DNA of 64,000 nt, taken from positions 69,548,018 to 69,612,017 of the forward strand of contig CM050453.2 in the NCBI GenBank assembly GCA_027563935.2. The letters are read 5' to 3'. The stretch comes from Costus lasius (lineage: Eukaryota > Streptophyta > Magnoliopsida > Zingiberales > Costaceae). Position numbers and translations under genes: made by a program. Under the pieces are notes generated by a model, which was not told where the DNA came from, searched no databases, and saw only the letters and a program-made list of their open reading frames with translations. This document shows positions 1-12,198 of this stretch, one piece after another. Within the stretch, counting starts at the first letter, position 1. The number at the start of each line of letters is the position of its first letter.

Positions 1-2787
1 CCTAGATGCTTGTTTAAGTCCATAAATGGACTTCTTTAACTTGCATATTTTATGACGATCTGATGGATTAGTGAAACCTTCTGGTTGTGTCATATACACA
101 TCCTCATCCAGATTTCCATTAAGGAAAGCTGTCTTCACATCCATCTGCCAGATCTCATAATCGTAATATGCAGCTATCGCGAAAAGAATCCGAATAGACT
201 TAAATATGGCTACAGGTGAGAAAGTTTCATCATAATCTATCCCGTAGATTTGTTTGAAACCTTTCGCAACTAGCCTGCCTTTATAGGTAACCACGTTACC
301 ATCCATGTCAATCTTCTTCTTGAAGATCCATTTACAGCCTATAGGGATTACTCCCGGAGGCGGATCAACCAAATCCCAGACTTGGTTATCTGACATGGAG
401 TCCATCTCGGCTCGCATAGCTTCAAGCCATCTAGCTGACTCCGGTCCACTGACCGCATCCGCATAAGTTAGGGGTTCATCATTATCAATGATGTAGACTC
501 CGTCATAGCGCTCAGGCTGTCGACGGATCCTACCCGATCTTCGCGGTTCCCGTGATATTTGAGCCTCAGGTTGTTCAATAACCTGATCTACCGGCTCAGG
601 CTCATCCATCTGTGCCTGACTACTTTGTCCTTCCTCTGGATTCTCATCCAGCTTTATTTCTCTCCCACTGGCCTCTTGCAGAAGAAATTCCTTCTCAAGA
701 AATATGGCCGTCCGAGCAACAAAAACCTTGTTCTCTTTGGGATCGTAGAAATAATAACCCTTAGTTTCCTTAGGGTAACCGACAAAGATGCATTTATCAG
801 ATCTGCTCTCTAGTTTCCCAGAGGCGAGCTTTTTGACATAAGCCTCGCAACCCCAGATCCTGATAAATGTCAAGCTCGGCTGTTTCCCATACCATAACTC
901 ATATGGCGTCTTTGAAACTGCCTTGGATGGCACTCGGTTTAGTACCTTTGCAGCTGTTTCCAGTGCAAAACCCCAAAAGGAATATGGAAGAGTAGCCTGA
1001 CTCATCATAGAACGAACCATATCAAGTAACGTTCTATTTCTCCTCTCGGACACACCATTCCACTGCGGTGTTCCTGGCGGAGTGAGCTGTGAGATAATCC
1101 CACACTCCTTCAGATAGTCAGTAAACGCATGACTCAGGTATTCACCACCTCGATCAGAACGAAGTGCCTTGATATTGCGGCCTAGCTGATTTTGTACTTC
1201 ATTTTTGAACTCTTTGAACTTGTCAAAAGATTCACTTTTATGTCTCATCAGATAGACATACCCATACCTACTGAAATCATCAGTAAAGGTAATGAAGTAC
1301 TGATAGCCACCTCTGGCATGTTTACTAAATGGCCCACACACATCACTGTGTATAAGGTCCAGTAAACCTGAAGTCCTTTGACCTTTGTTTGAAAAAGGTG
1401 ACTTCGTCATTTTACCCATCAAACAAGCTTTGCATGTATCAATCTCCTCATAGGAGAAAGATCCCAGCAGTCCATGATCATGCAACCGCTTAATGCGCTT
1501 CTCGTTTATATGGCCTAAACGACTATGCCATAACAAGGTGCTGTCATCAGCATACTTGGCTTTCTTATTATCAATGTTTTGTATAGAATTTTCCATGTCC
1601 AACATGTATAACCCATTGTTAATTGAACCAGTTGCATACACAATATTATCTAGAGATAAAACACACTTTGAAATATTGCATTCAAAGGCAAATCCTTTCC
1701 TGACAAGAGCAGGAATAGAGATAATATTCTTTGTGATACTTGGTACAAAATAACAATTGTTTAATTCTAATACAATGCCAGATGGTAAAGTAATGAAATA
1801 GTCTCCTACAGCAACAGCAGCAACCCGTGCCCCGTTTCCAACTCGTAGGTCTACCTCATGCTGTCCCACCTGCCTTCTTCTCTTGAGTTCCTGCACATTT
1901 GAACAAATGTGAACTCCACATGCAGTGTCCAACACCCATGATATAGTAGAAGAAGATAACATGACCTCAGTCACATATATACCTGAGCCAGAAGCGATGC
2001 TTCCCCTCTTATCTCCTTGGAGCGCTTTACAGTCCTTTTTCCAGTGACCCAGCTGGCCACAGTGGAAACACCTGTTGTCCTTCGACCGCTTCACCTTCTG
2101 TTTCAGGGCCTTGCTGTAATTCTTGACAGGGGCCTTGCCCTTCTTCCCCTTCTTCTTGTTCCTAGAAGGAACCATCAAGACAGAGGTTGAAGGCTTACCC
2201 TTCAGAGTTTCCTCAGTGGTCAAGAGCATATTCAGCAGCTCTGCCGGCGTACAATCGATTTTGTTCATATTAAAGTTAATGATGAACGCATCGAAAGAAG
2301 GCGGGAGAGACTGCAGAATAATATCCACAGCAAGCTCCTGGTTGATGGTATGCCCTAGTTTCTCCAGAGCCTCCTTGTGCCCAATCATCTTGAGCACGTG
2401 AGCTCCCACTGGGCTCCCCTCAGCCAGTTTGCTCTGAAAGAAGAGCTTCGTCAGATTATAGCGTTCAGTCCTCGCCTGTGCAGCATACAGCATCTTGAGG
2501 TTCGCTATAATTTCTATAGCCGACATATCCTCATGCTGACGCTGCAGCGGTGGCGTCATAGACGCTAGCATCAGGCAAGCGACATCAATGCTATCATTGA
2601 CGTGCTTTTCATAGGCATCCCGAACCGCCCTTGCGGCGTTCGGAGCGGGCTGCGGCGGTATCGCCGTCTCGAGGACATACAGTTTCCTCTCTGCCTTAAG
2701 AACGATCTTAAGGTGTCCGAACCAGTCAGAGAAGTTCGGCCCAGCAAACTTCTCCCTTTCCAGTAGGGATCGCACATTGAAGCTCAT
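1..2787 (-). CDS. gag-pol: Copia gag-pol polyprotein, partial (929 codons visible)
   Basis: The ATG is at 2787-2785, giving a polyprotein that starts MSFNVRSLLE as in A-right. In order it encodes gag (about residues 1-230), a CCHC zinc knuckle (about 240-253), an aspartic protease with DTACGVH (about 287-293), the HHCC and DD35E parts of integrase (catalytic residues near 482, 545 and 581), and the start of reverse transcriptase. The window ends before the YVDD motif. By comparison with A-right I see substitutions only and no stop, so the frame seems open, but I checked this by eye. It makes the proteins for virus-like-particle assembly, cDNA synthesis and insertion. It could be a functional or trans-acting copy if the missing end is intact. 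Confidence 0.85.
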   Translation of the reverse strand, partial: MSFNVRSLLEREKFAGPNFSDWFGHLKIVLKAERKLYVLETAIPPQPAPNAARAVRDAYEKHVNDSIDVACLMLASMTPPLQRQHEDMSAIEIIANLKMLYAAQARTERYNLTKLFFQSKLAEGSPVGAHVLKMIGHKEALEKLGHTINQELAVDIILQSLPPSFDAFIINFNMNKIDCTPAELLNMLLTTEETLKGKPSTSVLMVPSRNKKKGKKGKAPVKNYSKALKQKVKRSKDNRCFHCGQLGHWKKDCKALQGDKRGSIASGSGIYVTEVMLSSSTISWVLDTACGVHICSNVQELKRRRQVGQHEVDLRVGNGARVAAVAVGDYFITLPSGIVLELNNCYFVPSITKNIISIPALVRKGFAFECNISKCVLSLDNIVYATGSINNGLYMLDMENSIQNIDNKKAKYADDSTLLWHSRLGHINEKRIKRLHDHGLLGSFSYEEIDTCKACLMGKMTKSPFSNKGQRTSGLLDLIHSDVCGPFSKHARGGYQYFITFTDDFSRYGYVYLMRHKSESFDKFKEFKNEVQNQLGRNIKALRSDRGGEYLSHAFTDYLKECGIISQLTPPGTPQWNGVSERRNRTLLDMVRSMMSQATLPYSFWGFALETAAKVLNRVPSKAVSKTPYELWYGKQPSLTFIRIWGCEAYVKKLASGKLESRSDKCIFVGYPKETKGYYFYDPKENKVFVARTAIFLEKEFLLQEASGREIKLDENPEEGQSSQAQMDEPEPVDQVIEQPEAQISREPRRSGRIRRQPERYDGVYIIDNDEPLTYADAVSGPESARWLEAMRAEMDSMSDNQVWDLVDPPPGVIPIGCKWIFKKKIDMDGNVVTYKGRLVAKGFKQIYGIDYDETFSPVAIFKSIRILFAIAAYYDYEIWQMDVKTAFLNGNLDEDVYMTQPEGFTNPSDRHKICKLKKSIYGLKQASR

Positions 2788-4689
2788 GGTGTTCGTTGCT
2801 GCAGGAATCTACAACAAGCAAGAACAGCAAGGTCAGTATCAATGTTCAGAATCAATCCAGGACTTAAGAAAGATTCTTTTCTCACTATTTTGTCTGACTG
2901 AAAAATCCAGTAAACAGTCCGAAAGAGTAACACTCTTTTAGTGAGATGGGATCCAGATTTCATACTTGGTCTCCGCGTCCCGCTCAGGCGAGATAAGTTG
3001 CACAGAGATGACAAGCACTAATTTCTGGTAGGCTATCCCAGCCAATCGCCAACCCGTGCGATTCCCCTTCATCTTGGCAATCCAGCAGACTATGCCAACT
3101 GAGTTGGTACAACACAGTCTCTGATCCCAGAGATGGCTGCCTCCATGTGCTACCATATGCGCCACATATGTAGCCTACATGGTCAAGCTGACCTGACCTA
3201 CTCCCTGGACCACCACGTGCTATGCTGAGCAACGAGAGGGGATAAATCCCAACTCTGTAACACGCAGGTGAAATCCAGCACCGTCTGAAGATAGATGGAC
3301 GTGCCCACTGAGTGGGTTCAACACGGCTCCAACGATAATCAGAACAGTGAGGTTTCGCGTCAGAAGGCTTACGAGCTTGATATGTTAGCGTTGGATTTTT
3401 AGCGTTCTTTTATCTTCTTACTATCAGGCATATCCTATGGCTATAGCAGAAGATAAACACATGCAATTCTAATTATTTAAGCAATAAATAGAAAGCATGA
3501 TCTTATGTGGTAAAAGCCCAAGAACCCTAGTAAGACCTTACTTTTACTTAAGTCTTCACTTGAGCTCCTTATGCATCTCATCTGGTCCAACCCAGTGCCC
3601 AAGCGCCAAGAGCACCTCAGGTGCACCACCAGGTGAATGCCCCTCTTGGATGTGTGCTTTTGTGCTCTTGTCTAATCAAAGTACATTTGATCTATCTAGA
3701 CAAGGTTGACTCGCAGGTCAACAACATATTATAAATTAAGTACAATGTGATTCGCAGATCACAAAATAATTTACAATGTTTTTTTAAATCCAGGCACGCA
3801 GGCCCCAGCACAGCACACAAATGGGCAACCCACATAAGACTAAATAAACAAGCATATGGTTCAATCAACATGTGATCCATTCATGAAATTAAAATTTTTG
3901 AAAAACCCCATGGTATCAATTTTAATTTCCTTATGGGCCCTATAACCTTACAATGGTCCATTGATGGGGATCCACTCATCCATCTAGTTAGATCCTTTCC
4001 CCTTGCATGCACCGAGTCCTAACTGACCCGAGTTGACCTAATGGTCAACCATGCATGCGCCAAGGGCTGAACCACCCTCATGAGTTTTGGCAAGCGGGTG
4101 TGACCCCGGGCCTGACTCAAGTGTGTTCAGAAGTTGTCTCAACCAGACCTCGCTACACGCCCTAGATGCAGTCAACCTACAGCCACCTTGTGCTTGCGCA
4201 TAGGTGCTATCAGGTCAACTCATCTGAGCTGTCAGATGGTCTGATCAGACTTGGATCTATTTAGATTATGCTTTCAACCCCATCAACCCATCTAAGGAAT
4301 TATAGTAGGGTCACCTTAGATCTAATCAGCCGCGCAAGATATAAGTTTTATAAACATCTAGATCAAGCGCAAACAATCAAACAACATGCTTCACTTATGT
4401 TGATAACCCTTAGATCTAAGGGGGTCCCCTTCAAGGGGGAGCGCAAACTTTAGGGGGTCCCCTTCAAGGGGGAGCGCAAACTTTAGGTAACCATGAGACA
4501 AGCGCAAAGTTCATGTAACCATGACACAAGCGCAAAGTTCATGTAACCATGACACAAGCGCAAAGTTCATGTAACCAAAACACAAGCGCAAAGTTCATGT
4601 AACCAAATCATCAAGTAAGCGCAAAATCATCAAGTAAGCGCAACATATATGGATCACATCAGCAAACATAATAGCATGCAAAGAGCCTA
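2788..4689 (-). other. Long untranslated leader of copia A-left
   Basis: About 1.9 kb lies between the primer-binding site and the gag start codon. It has no convincing reading frame. The same leader is present in A-right (61213-63055) and in part in A1 (36997-37290). Long leaders are usual in Angela/BARE-like elements, where RNA packaging and translation signals are expected. No specific signal could be identified here. Confidence 0.75.
4419..4640. repeat. Short tandem repeats in the copia leader
   Basis: Two copies of a 33-bp unit containing GTCCCCTTCAAGGGG (itself a palindrome) lie at about 4419-4484. They are followed by about five copies of a 28-bp unit containing GCGCAAAGTTCATGTAACCA to about 4610, and then two copies of a shorter ATCAAGTAAGCGCAA unit. 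A-right has the 33-bp pair at about 62834-62892 but a different and shorter second array, so the array changes between copies of one family. Confidence 0.85.
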
Positions 4690-4701
4690 GCTCTGATACC
4701 A
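4690..4701 (-). other. Primer-binding site, initiator Met-tRNA type
   Basis: On the minus strand this reads TGGTATCAGAGC, the sequence complementary to the 3' end of plant initiator Met-tRNA. It lies two bases inside the LTR edge at 4704, which fixes the LTR boundary and the minus orientation of the element. Confidence 0.92.
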
Positions 4702-4703
4702 AT

Positions 4704-6405
4704 TGAAGAAACCCCTAAATGGGGGGGCAAAAACCCTAAAGCATGGCGCTAAAGAAAAATATGCTAGCGGAAGCAAGGGTTTAAGATCATTTGCATGCCA
4801 TATGTTCAACTATAACCGATTGAGTAGATTGAGATGGAAATTCATACCAACGCCATATGCTTGGAATTCGGCTTGGATGAAGAGAACAAACTAGATCTCC
4901 TCCACAAGTTCACACACAAGATGAAGATGCTTACTCCTTGCGGTCCCTTGTGCTAGCAAGACACCCAAGCTTTTCTTTTTGTCGAATGGAAGGGATGATG
5001 AGATGATTCCCTTTCTTGGCCGAGAGCTTCTCTTGCTTCTCTCCCACCTTCGTCAACCACCCAACGAAAAGGATGATGAGCGTTGAAATGAAGAAGCCAA
5101 CGCTTATGCGTTTTGGCGTTGAAGCATAACCGGCTTTGATTACTTTCCATAAGTGGAAGAGAATCAAGCCAAGCGTTCAAGCCACTTCAAGAACGCATAT
5201 TGGCATTGAACCAAGCGTTCACATTTGTGAACCGGTTCAATCCAAATCGTTCAATCGAATTTGGTTCATCAAACCAAACCGAAATAGCTCAAGCCACTTG
5301 GTCTAGACCAAATCGAACCCCAAGGCTCATGATCTAACCATTCATCTCCTGATGCCCCTGATCTCTCCGATCTAGCATCACCTCTCTCGATCGAAGCTTA
5401 CCGATCTCAAGCCCTAATCAATCAAACATGATCAGACCAGATCTCACTTACAATCAGAGATTAAATCCCCTTTAAACTGAACCAAAGAATCCAGTCCATA
5501 CGATCTGACTTAAGTAAGCCATATCATCAAATTGTGCGACCCTGAGGGTTTCCTTTAAATGTCGGTAACGATAACTTACGTTATCACGATCAGTGAGGGG
5601 TATCTAGCAACACATCACTGTCTCCCGATATAAAGGAAAGAGTCTTCCAAGACTACTCCCAAACCATAGCACAAGTGTGAATCAACTCACAAGGCATGCA
5701 TGATTCCTTTGCCACTGGATGTTCTTATTGGACAAGCATGTCAAGCCTGTAACTCCAATACGATGAGCATGATCAGATCAGATGAGCATAGTCATCTGGG
5801 TATGGCCATACACTATCTTAATCATCTCATACAAGGGGGGCCCCTTTAGAACATCACACTCCTTGAACAAGGAGACGGCAATCCTTTATCTATCACAAGT
5901 GCCCTAACCTGACTCAAGCTCACCATCCAAGATAGTCTATAATCATTATGTTTCAAATGATATTGAACTACCTCAAGACAATGACAATCATCATTTAGAA
6001 ACACAAGTGATCTCAAGTCAAAGGACATGTGCCACTTAGTGCTTACAAGGATCATTCACATTGTGACAAGCAATGGAATATCCCAGTAGGGTCTGTCCAG
6101 TACATCCAATGTACCCATGAGTCTACATCTTATTCCATGCTCGAAGCATCCTATAAGATTAGCACTCATATTAGTCTCAATCATATCAAGGCTGTCTCAA
6201 GTTCACCAAGATATCTCGACTAAGGACAAAGAGCATGTCAGCCCAGCTGAACAGCTTTGAGACATTATTCAGAAGTACACTTATTACAGCAGACAAGGTA
6301 ACAACCTGAATAATAACCATGCCTTTTATAAACATAAGAGTTTATTACATGATACTTATACAATCCCAAGGCCTCAAACATTAGCCTTAAGGGCATACCC
6401 CAACA
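4704..6405 (-). repeat. 5' LTR of copia A-left (1702 bp)
   Basis: On the minus strand it begins TGTTGGGGTATGCCC at 6405 and ends CTTCA at 4704, next to the primer site. It is closely related to the LTRs of A1, A-right and the three solo LTRs over most of its length, but its last 50 bp or so differ from A-right, so they are separate subfamilies. The inner region includes the family-wide block around 5540-5640 and 6040-6220 that recurs in every A-type LTR of the window. Confidence 0.9.
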
Positions 6406-9400
6406 GTCCTTTGGGAGGACAAGTTGGACTGGTGTCGAAACTTGAGGGGTGACCCCAAGCTCGAGTGCTGTAAAAGGCAACACCAGAAAGAGGTGAAGAG
6501 AAGGGTGACTCCTTCGTCTTCAGGCTCTAGCATTTGTGTGGTTGAAGTCAACTTATCTACTTCAAACACATGGGTACTTGATACCTCATGTGGAGCACAT
6601 ATTTGTACAAGTATGCAAGGGCTCAAACGAAGTAGGACAGTGCGACAAGGAGAGATTGATCTTCGAGTCGGTAAAGGCGCACAGGTTGCAGCTATAACCA
6701 TGGGAGATCTCACTCTCTCGCTACCATCGGGACTTCAACTAGAACTCGACCATTGTTACTATGTACCATCGATTACCAAGAACATTATATCCATTCCTGC
6801 CCTAGCGAGGAAAGGATTCAGTTTTGCAGTCAAAGAGAACAAATGTTCTTTTTCATTGGTAGACATGTTCTATGGTTCTGGTACTCTATGCAATGGCTTG
6901 TATGTCTTGGATATACAGAGTTCTATGTGAAACATAAATGCTAAAAGGATCAAGCTAAGTGGTTTCAACAACACTTATCTTTGGCAATGTCGTCTTGAGC
7001 ACATCAACAAGAATCGCATCCAACAACTCCATGCAAATGGATTCTTGGATTCAGATTCCTTTGAGGAATTTGATGTTTGTGAGCCTGTTTGTTGGGCAAG
7101 ATGACAAAGGCGCCATTCGCCAAGAAAGGTGAAAGGGCTATAGGTTTATTGGATCTCATACACAACGATGTGTGTGGGCCATTCAACAAACAAGCCAGAG
7201 GTGGGTTTGTATACTTCATCACATTTACTATCGATTTCAGTAGATATGGATATGTCTATCTGATGAGACATAAGTCAGAATCCTTGGTGAAATTCAAGGA
7301 CTTCAAGACTAAAGTAGAGAACCAGCTTGGACGATCCATAAAGGCTCTTCGATTTGACCGAGGTGGAGAGTACTTGAGCCATGAGTTTGTTGACTATCTG
7401 AAAGAGTGTGTGATTCTCTCACAGCTCACCCCACCCGGGACACCCCAATGGAATGGTGTGTCTGAGAGGCGGAATCGAACCCTACTAGACATGGTTCGGT
7501 GCATGATGAGTCAAGTAACTCTACCTCCATATTTTTGGGGACGTGCCTTAGAGACAGCTGCTTTGACACTGAATAACATTCCATCTAAAAGTGTTCCCAT
7601 ATCTCTACATGAGTTGTGGACTGGAAGACGACCTAACCTCACATTTATGAGGATCTGGGGATGCGAAGCTTTTGTTAAGCGTCAAAATTCTAGTAAGCTA
7701 GAGCCCAGGTCAGATAAATGCATGTTTGTAGGGTATCCTAAAGAAACCAGAGGATACAACTTTTATAATCCCATTAAGGAAAAAGTTTTTGTCGCCCGTG
7801 GCACTGTCTTTCTTGAGAAAGAATTTTTCTTGAAAGAAGCCAGTGGGAGAAGTTTTGATTTGGACAAAGTCCAAGATCATCCACAAGACCCAAAGGTTGA
7901 GATGGAATCTAAGCCCCCAATACAGGTTGTAGCCCAACCTGAGGCTCAGGCACAGGCTCCACGTAGGTCTGAGAGGGTACGTCGTGCACCTGATAGGTAT
8001 GGGTCGCTGCCGACTCAACACGATGACATTCTCATTATTGAGGATGAACCTAAGACTTATGAGGAAGCGATCGCTGGACCAGACTCCGAGTGATGGCTGG
8101 AGGCCATGAGGTCCGAGATGGATTCTATGTCTGCTAACCAGGTTTGGGACTTGGTTGAGCCGCCTAATGGGGCAAAGCCCATAGGGTGTAAATGGGTCTT
8201 CAAAAAGAAGACAGACATGGATGGCAACATGGTTACCTACAAAGGTAGACTAGTGGCCAAAGTTTTAGGCAGGTCCACGGGGTGGACTATGACGAAACTT
8301 TTTCGCTAGTTGCCATGTTTAAATCCCTTCGGATCATGCTTGCTTTAGCTGCCTACTACGACTATGAGATCTGACAAATGGACGTGAAGACAACTTTCCT
8401 TAATGGAAACCTGTCAGAGGATGTGTTTATGACACAGCCTGAGGGGTTCGTTCACCCAGCCAATGCTCATAAAGTATGCAAGCTAAAAAGATCCATCTAT
8501 GGATTAAAGCAAGCCTCTCGAAGTTGGAATATTCGTTTTGACGAAGCTATGAGAGATTATGGCTTCCTCAAGAACGAAGACGACGCCTGTGTGCACAAGA
8601 AAATCAGTGGGAGCTTGGTCACATTTCTGGTCTTGTATGTCGATGACATACTGCTCATCGGAAACAATGTCCGTACCCTTCATGCTGTGAAGACATGGTT
8701 GGGGAAGTGTTTCAAGATGAAAGACTTAGGGGAGGCCGCCTACATTCTAGGTGTGAGGATTTACTAGTATAGATCCAAGAAACTCCTTGCCCTGAGTCAG
8801 AGCACGTATATAGACAAAGTGCTAGAAAGGTTTCGCTTGGAGTAGTCCAAGAAGGGTTACCTTCCCATGAGGCATAGCATTACTCTTTCCAAGAGCCAGT
8901 GTCCCTCTACATAGGCTGAGAAAGAAGAGATGAGTCGAGTCCCTTATGCATCTATAGTGGGATCCCTCATGTATCTCATGTTATGTACGAGACCAGACGT
9001 GGCTTATGTAGTGAGCATAACCAGTAGATACCAGTCTAACCCCAGTGTCCAGCATTGGACAGCCGTGAAAAACATTTTGAAGTATCTGAGGAAGACAAAA
9101 GATTTACTCTTAGTCTACGGTGGACAAGAAAATCTGTGTATACAAGGATATACAGATGTTTCCTTCTAGTCAGACCCAGATGACTTCAAATCGCAGTCCG
9201 GCTATGTGTTCTTGCTAAACGGAGGTGCTGTTTGCTGGAAGAGCTTCAAGCAATCCACGGTAGCAGACTCTACAATAGAAGCGGAGTATGTTAAGGCTTC
9301 TGAGGCAGCCAAAGAAGCTGTTTGGATCAAGAAGTTCATTTCTAAACTTCAGGTGGTACCTAGCGCTGCTGATCCCATTGAACTCCTTTGTGATAACAAT

Positions 9401-9589
9401 GGTGCGATCGCGCAGGCTAAAGAACCAAGATCACATCAGCGATCGAAACACATACTCAGGCGCTTTCACCTGATCCGGGAGATCATAGACAGAGGTGATG
9501 TGAAGATATGTAGAGTTGACACTGAGAACAATCTAGCAGACCCACTGACTAAAGCTTTGGCACAGCAGAAGCATGATGGTCATACTTGA
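6406..9589 (+). pseudogene. Copia D gag-pol, decayed
   Basis: Plus-strand Angela-like polyprotein in pieces. Protease lies within 6424-6930 (motif DTSCGAH). Integrase is in 7089-8093, with LIHNDVCGPF, FDRGGEY and SERRNRT supplying D, D and E. Reverse transcriptase lies in 8106-8309 and 8378-8767 (LYVDDILLIG), and RNase H in 8930-9589 (EAEYVKASEA, CDNNGAIAQ). Stops at about 6928, 8091, 8371, 8764, 8842, 8911, 9167 and 9587, plus frame breaks, show it is dead. Most of gag is missing: the first bases encode DWCRNL, like the gag N-terminus, and then jump to sequence near the zinc knuckle, suggesting an internal deletion. Its 5' end lies beyond the A-left insertion, outside the window. Confidence 0.88.
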
Positions 9590-9640
9590 GACATGGGGTT
9601 AAGGTACCTCAACGATAAGGTGTGAGTGCAAGTGGGAGAT

Positions 9641-11354
9641 TGTTAGTATTTTGCCCTGAGACCTATCTTTTGGTCTAGACATATGTACTACATACATTGA
9701 TATTTATAGATATCTTGGCATTGTCGTTGCCATGGTTTACTATACATCTGCACACATGTATGTTTACATGATGATGTCCCTCGAGATATTACAATCTCTG
9801 TTTGCTTATGTCCTGAGTCGAGTACCATAGTGGATAGGGGACAACTATGGTGCGGGTGAGACTCGTTTATGCGCTGGTTAGCACGGTTTGCTTAACGCAG
9901 GCATAAGGGTATATCAAGGGAGATATGCTGGACTGACCCGCCGTGAGAGTTCTTCTTGGTGTCTCAAGAAGAATCTCACAGTGATAGAGTTGTATCTGTC
10001 CTTTGACTTGAGGAAGATTGTATCTCTGTGTTGTAAAGGATGTACTTTGATACAACCTAACACCTCGCCATAATAGGGAGGTTATAACGGTTGTCATTGG
10101 GTATATCTTAAGCAATACGAGAGGTTCATCTTGTCGATAGAGGATTTGCCCCTTCCCTATGGGGAAGCATGATGTCCATGGGCCCCAAGATATTGAGTGC
10201 ATGACTTAAAGCATGTGGCCACACCCAGGTTTAGCCTGATTTAGTCATGACCATCGTCATTGGAATATGCAAGTGTAACACGCTTATCCAACTTGGACGA
10301 TCAACCTGGCAAAGGGACATGGATACTCTTATTCCTTATCATAGTTTTGAGGTTGTCGATGGCAGGTAGCAGCGATGTACTGCTAGGTGCCACTCACTTC
10401 TTGTGATGATTGGGTCATCACTGCCAACGTCAGAGGGACCTACAGGGTCGCACACCTAGACGCTAGAGACTCCGTATTGATCGGTTAGCCTCTGATTGAA
10501 TCATTCTATGATTCAGATCATTTTGGGAAGCTAATGCCATGGGATTTCTTATGAGGATATGAGACTTTATTTTGTTCATGTTTGACCATTAGTTGACTCT
10601 AGTAGACCACGTTTGACCTCTGTTGACCTGAGGTGTCAAAATGTGTCAAACAAGGGTCATAGTGCAAGGTTGGGCTTGGCACTTTAGTCACATGAATAAA
10701 CTAAAGTCATTAATTGACAAGAGAAATTTTTCTCTTGGTTAATTAATATGTATAGGTGCATTTCACTTGGTGAGTCTCGAACCTGAGACCCAGGGGTGTG
10801 GGGTGGCGCTTGCACATAGTCCCGCATGGGAAAAATCTCCAAAGAGGAGCTGGTGCTTCTATTATAAATAGAGAGGCTCTCTTGGGAGATTTTGCACCAG
10901 TCTCTTTTCTCCACTCTTGTTGTCGCCTCCCCTCTGCTCCTGGCGTGAGGGTCTTGTAGGTGATGACAATAAGAAAAAGTTTTTGCATCAAGGTTGGGAC
11001 AAGTTGTAGCGCTGCCCACTCCTTGTCGCCAATGCTTCCCGTTCTTCTTGGCGTGTGGTCTTCGAGATTGGCGTAAGCAGAGAAGAAGTTAGAGGCGTGG
11101 ATCTCTTCTCCCAAAGCTAGCACGTGCGTGGAGTAGAGGAGTTTCGAGGCAGTCCGTGTGTGTACAAGTGTAGAGGACGGGCCGATTGCGTGTCTCCAAT
11201 CGTCGACATCGATAGCTTCAAAGTCGCTAGTAAGGTATACCCCTATCACATCCTTTGTATTCTTCGTAAGGCGGTCCTTATTGTTTAATTAGGAATCTCG
11301 TTTCGGGCTCGCTTCCGCTGTTTTTCGTTTTAAATAGCCCGGGGATTCCCAACA
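9641..11354 (+). repeat. 3' LTR of copia D (1714 bp)
   Basis: It starts TGTTAGTATTTTGCCC directly after the purine tract AGTGGGAGAT (9631-9640), the plus-strand primer of this family, and ends CCCAACA at 11354. It is distantly similar to LTR C in reverse orientation, so D and C are related families. The next five bases, GAGCT, would be the target-site duplication, but the partner lies outside the window. Confidence 0.85.
10863..10871 (+). promoter_or_regulatory. Probable TATA box in LTR D
   Basis: The sequence TATAAATAG lies in the plus-oriented LTR about 490 bp before its end, as expected for the core promoter that starts genomic RNA at the U3/R border. Assigned by motif and place only. Confidence 0.55.
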
Positions 11355-12198
11355 GAGCTAGGGTCTCTTTTATAGAGATCATGTGTGGCTTGGAGAAGAA
11401 TTAGGTGAGCATGATTTTAGGAATTAATTAATTAAATCCTAATCCAATTAGGATTCTAATTAATTTAAATAAAATTAGCTCTATTAAATCTCCACAAAAA
11501 TAGGACTCTAATTAATTAATTAATTAGCCCCTATTTTATCTCAAATGATTAATTCAAAATCAAGTTTAATTAATCACATGATATTAATTAAGGCATAAGC
11601 GCTAACCCTAGTCTAACTAGGGTTAAATATGCCCCTGCCTTTTCTTCTCCTTAAGCCCAATTAACTTATTAGTAAGCCCAACTATATAATGGGCCTAGCC
11701 CAAGGTCCATTATGCATGTTAATTAACCCATTGGATCCAATCCAATTTAACCCAAGGTCAAACGAGGTTAACCATGGTTAATTTGGTCAATATGCCAAAA
11801 ATGAAAGTTGGCCTTAATAAGTTTCTTCCATCTCATTAGGCCCATTGGCACTGATGAATCCCCCAAATAGATCTGAATTAGCCAATAACTCGATCTAAAG
11901 GCTATCCGATGAATACAAAAACTGGAGCATCAAGGTGTGCGACCCTGTAGGTTCCTTTGACGTTAGCAGTGCTGACCTAAGGTCACCACAAGTAGTGAGT
12001 GGCACCTAGCAGTGCATCGCTGCTACCCAAATCATCGGAAGGGACAAATCCTCACCTGGGTATGGCCATACACTTTCAGTCATAGAACCATAAGGGGCCC
12101 TGTGGATATCAAGCTTCCCTCAAAAAGGGGCAAATCCTCTATCTGTCAATTGATCTTCTCATATGGGTCGTGACATACTCAATGACAACCGTTATGAC
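11355..12198 (-). repeat. Copia-type LTR C, first visible part
   Basis: AT-rich sequence with repeated TAATTAATTAA and ATCCTAATCCAATTAGGATT blocks, similar to part of LTR B (about 51240-51760). It runs up to the ATGAC target site at 12194-12198 and resumes at 13881 after a solo LTR. Its outer end is missing because element D sits there and the far flank is outside the window. It encodes nothing. Confidence 0.7.

Larger units (their letters stand above)
1..6405 (-). mobile_element. Ty1-copia retrotransposon A-left (Angela/BARE-like), 3' part outside window
   Basis: Minus-strand copia element. Reading from the right it has a 5' LTR (4704-6405), a Met-tRNA primer site (4690-4701), a long leader (2788-4689) and gag-pol running off the window at base 1. 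The LTR begins TGTTGGGG on the minus strand and ends in CA. It is collinear without indels with the coding part of A-right (offset 58425) and differs by scattered substitutions. It abuts at 6405/6406 the coding region of the plus-strand copia D, so it most likely inserted into D. The other flank is outside the window, so the target-site duplication cannot be tested. Lineage is inferred from LTR length, LTR start and gag/pol similarity. Confidence 0.9.

Noticed and set aside
4419..4640. CRISPR-like direct repeats
   Set aside because: Units are contiguous tandem repeats without unique spacers, in plant retrotransposon leader DNA.
10743..11249. 168-codon minus ORF in LTR D
   Set aside because: Lies across the LTR promoter and R region. 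No protein features.
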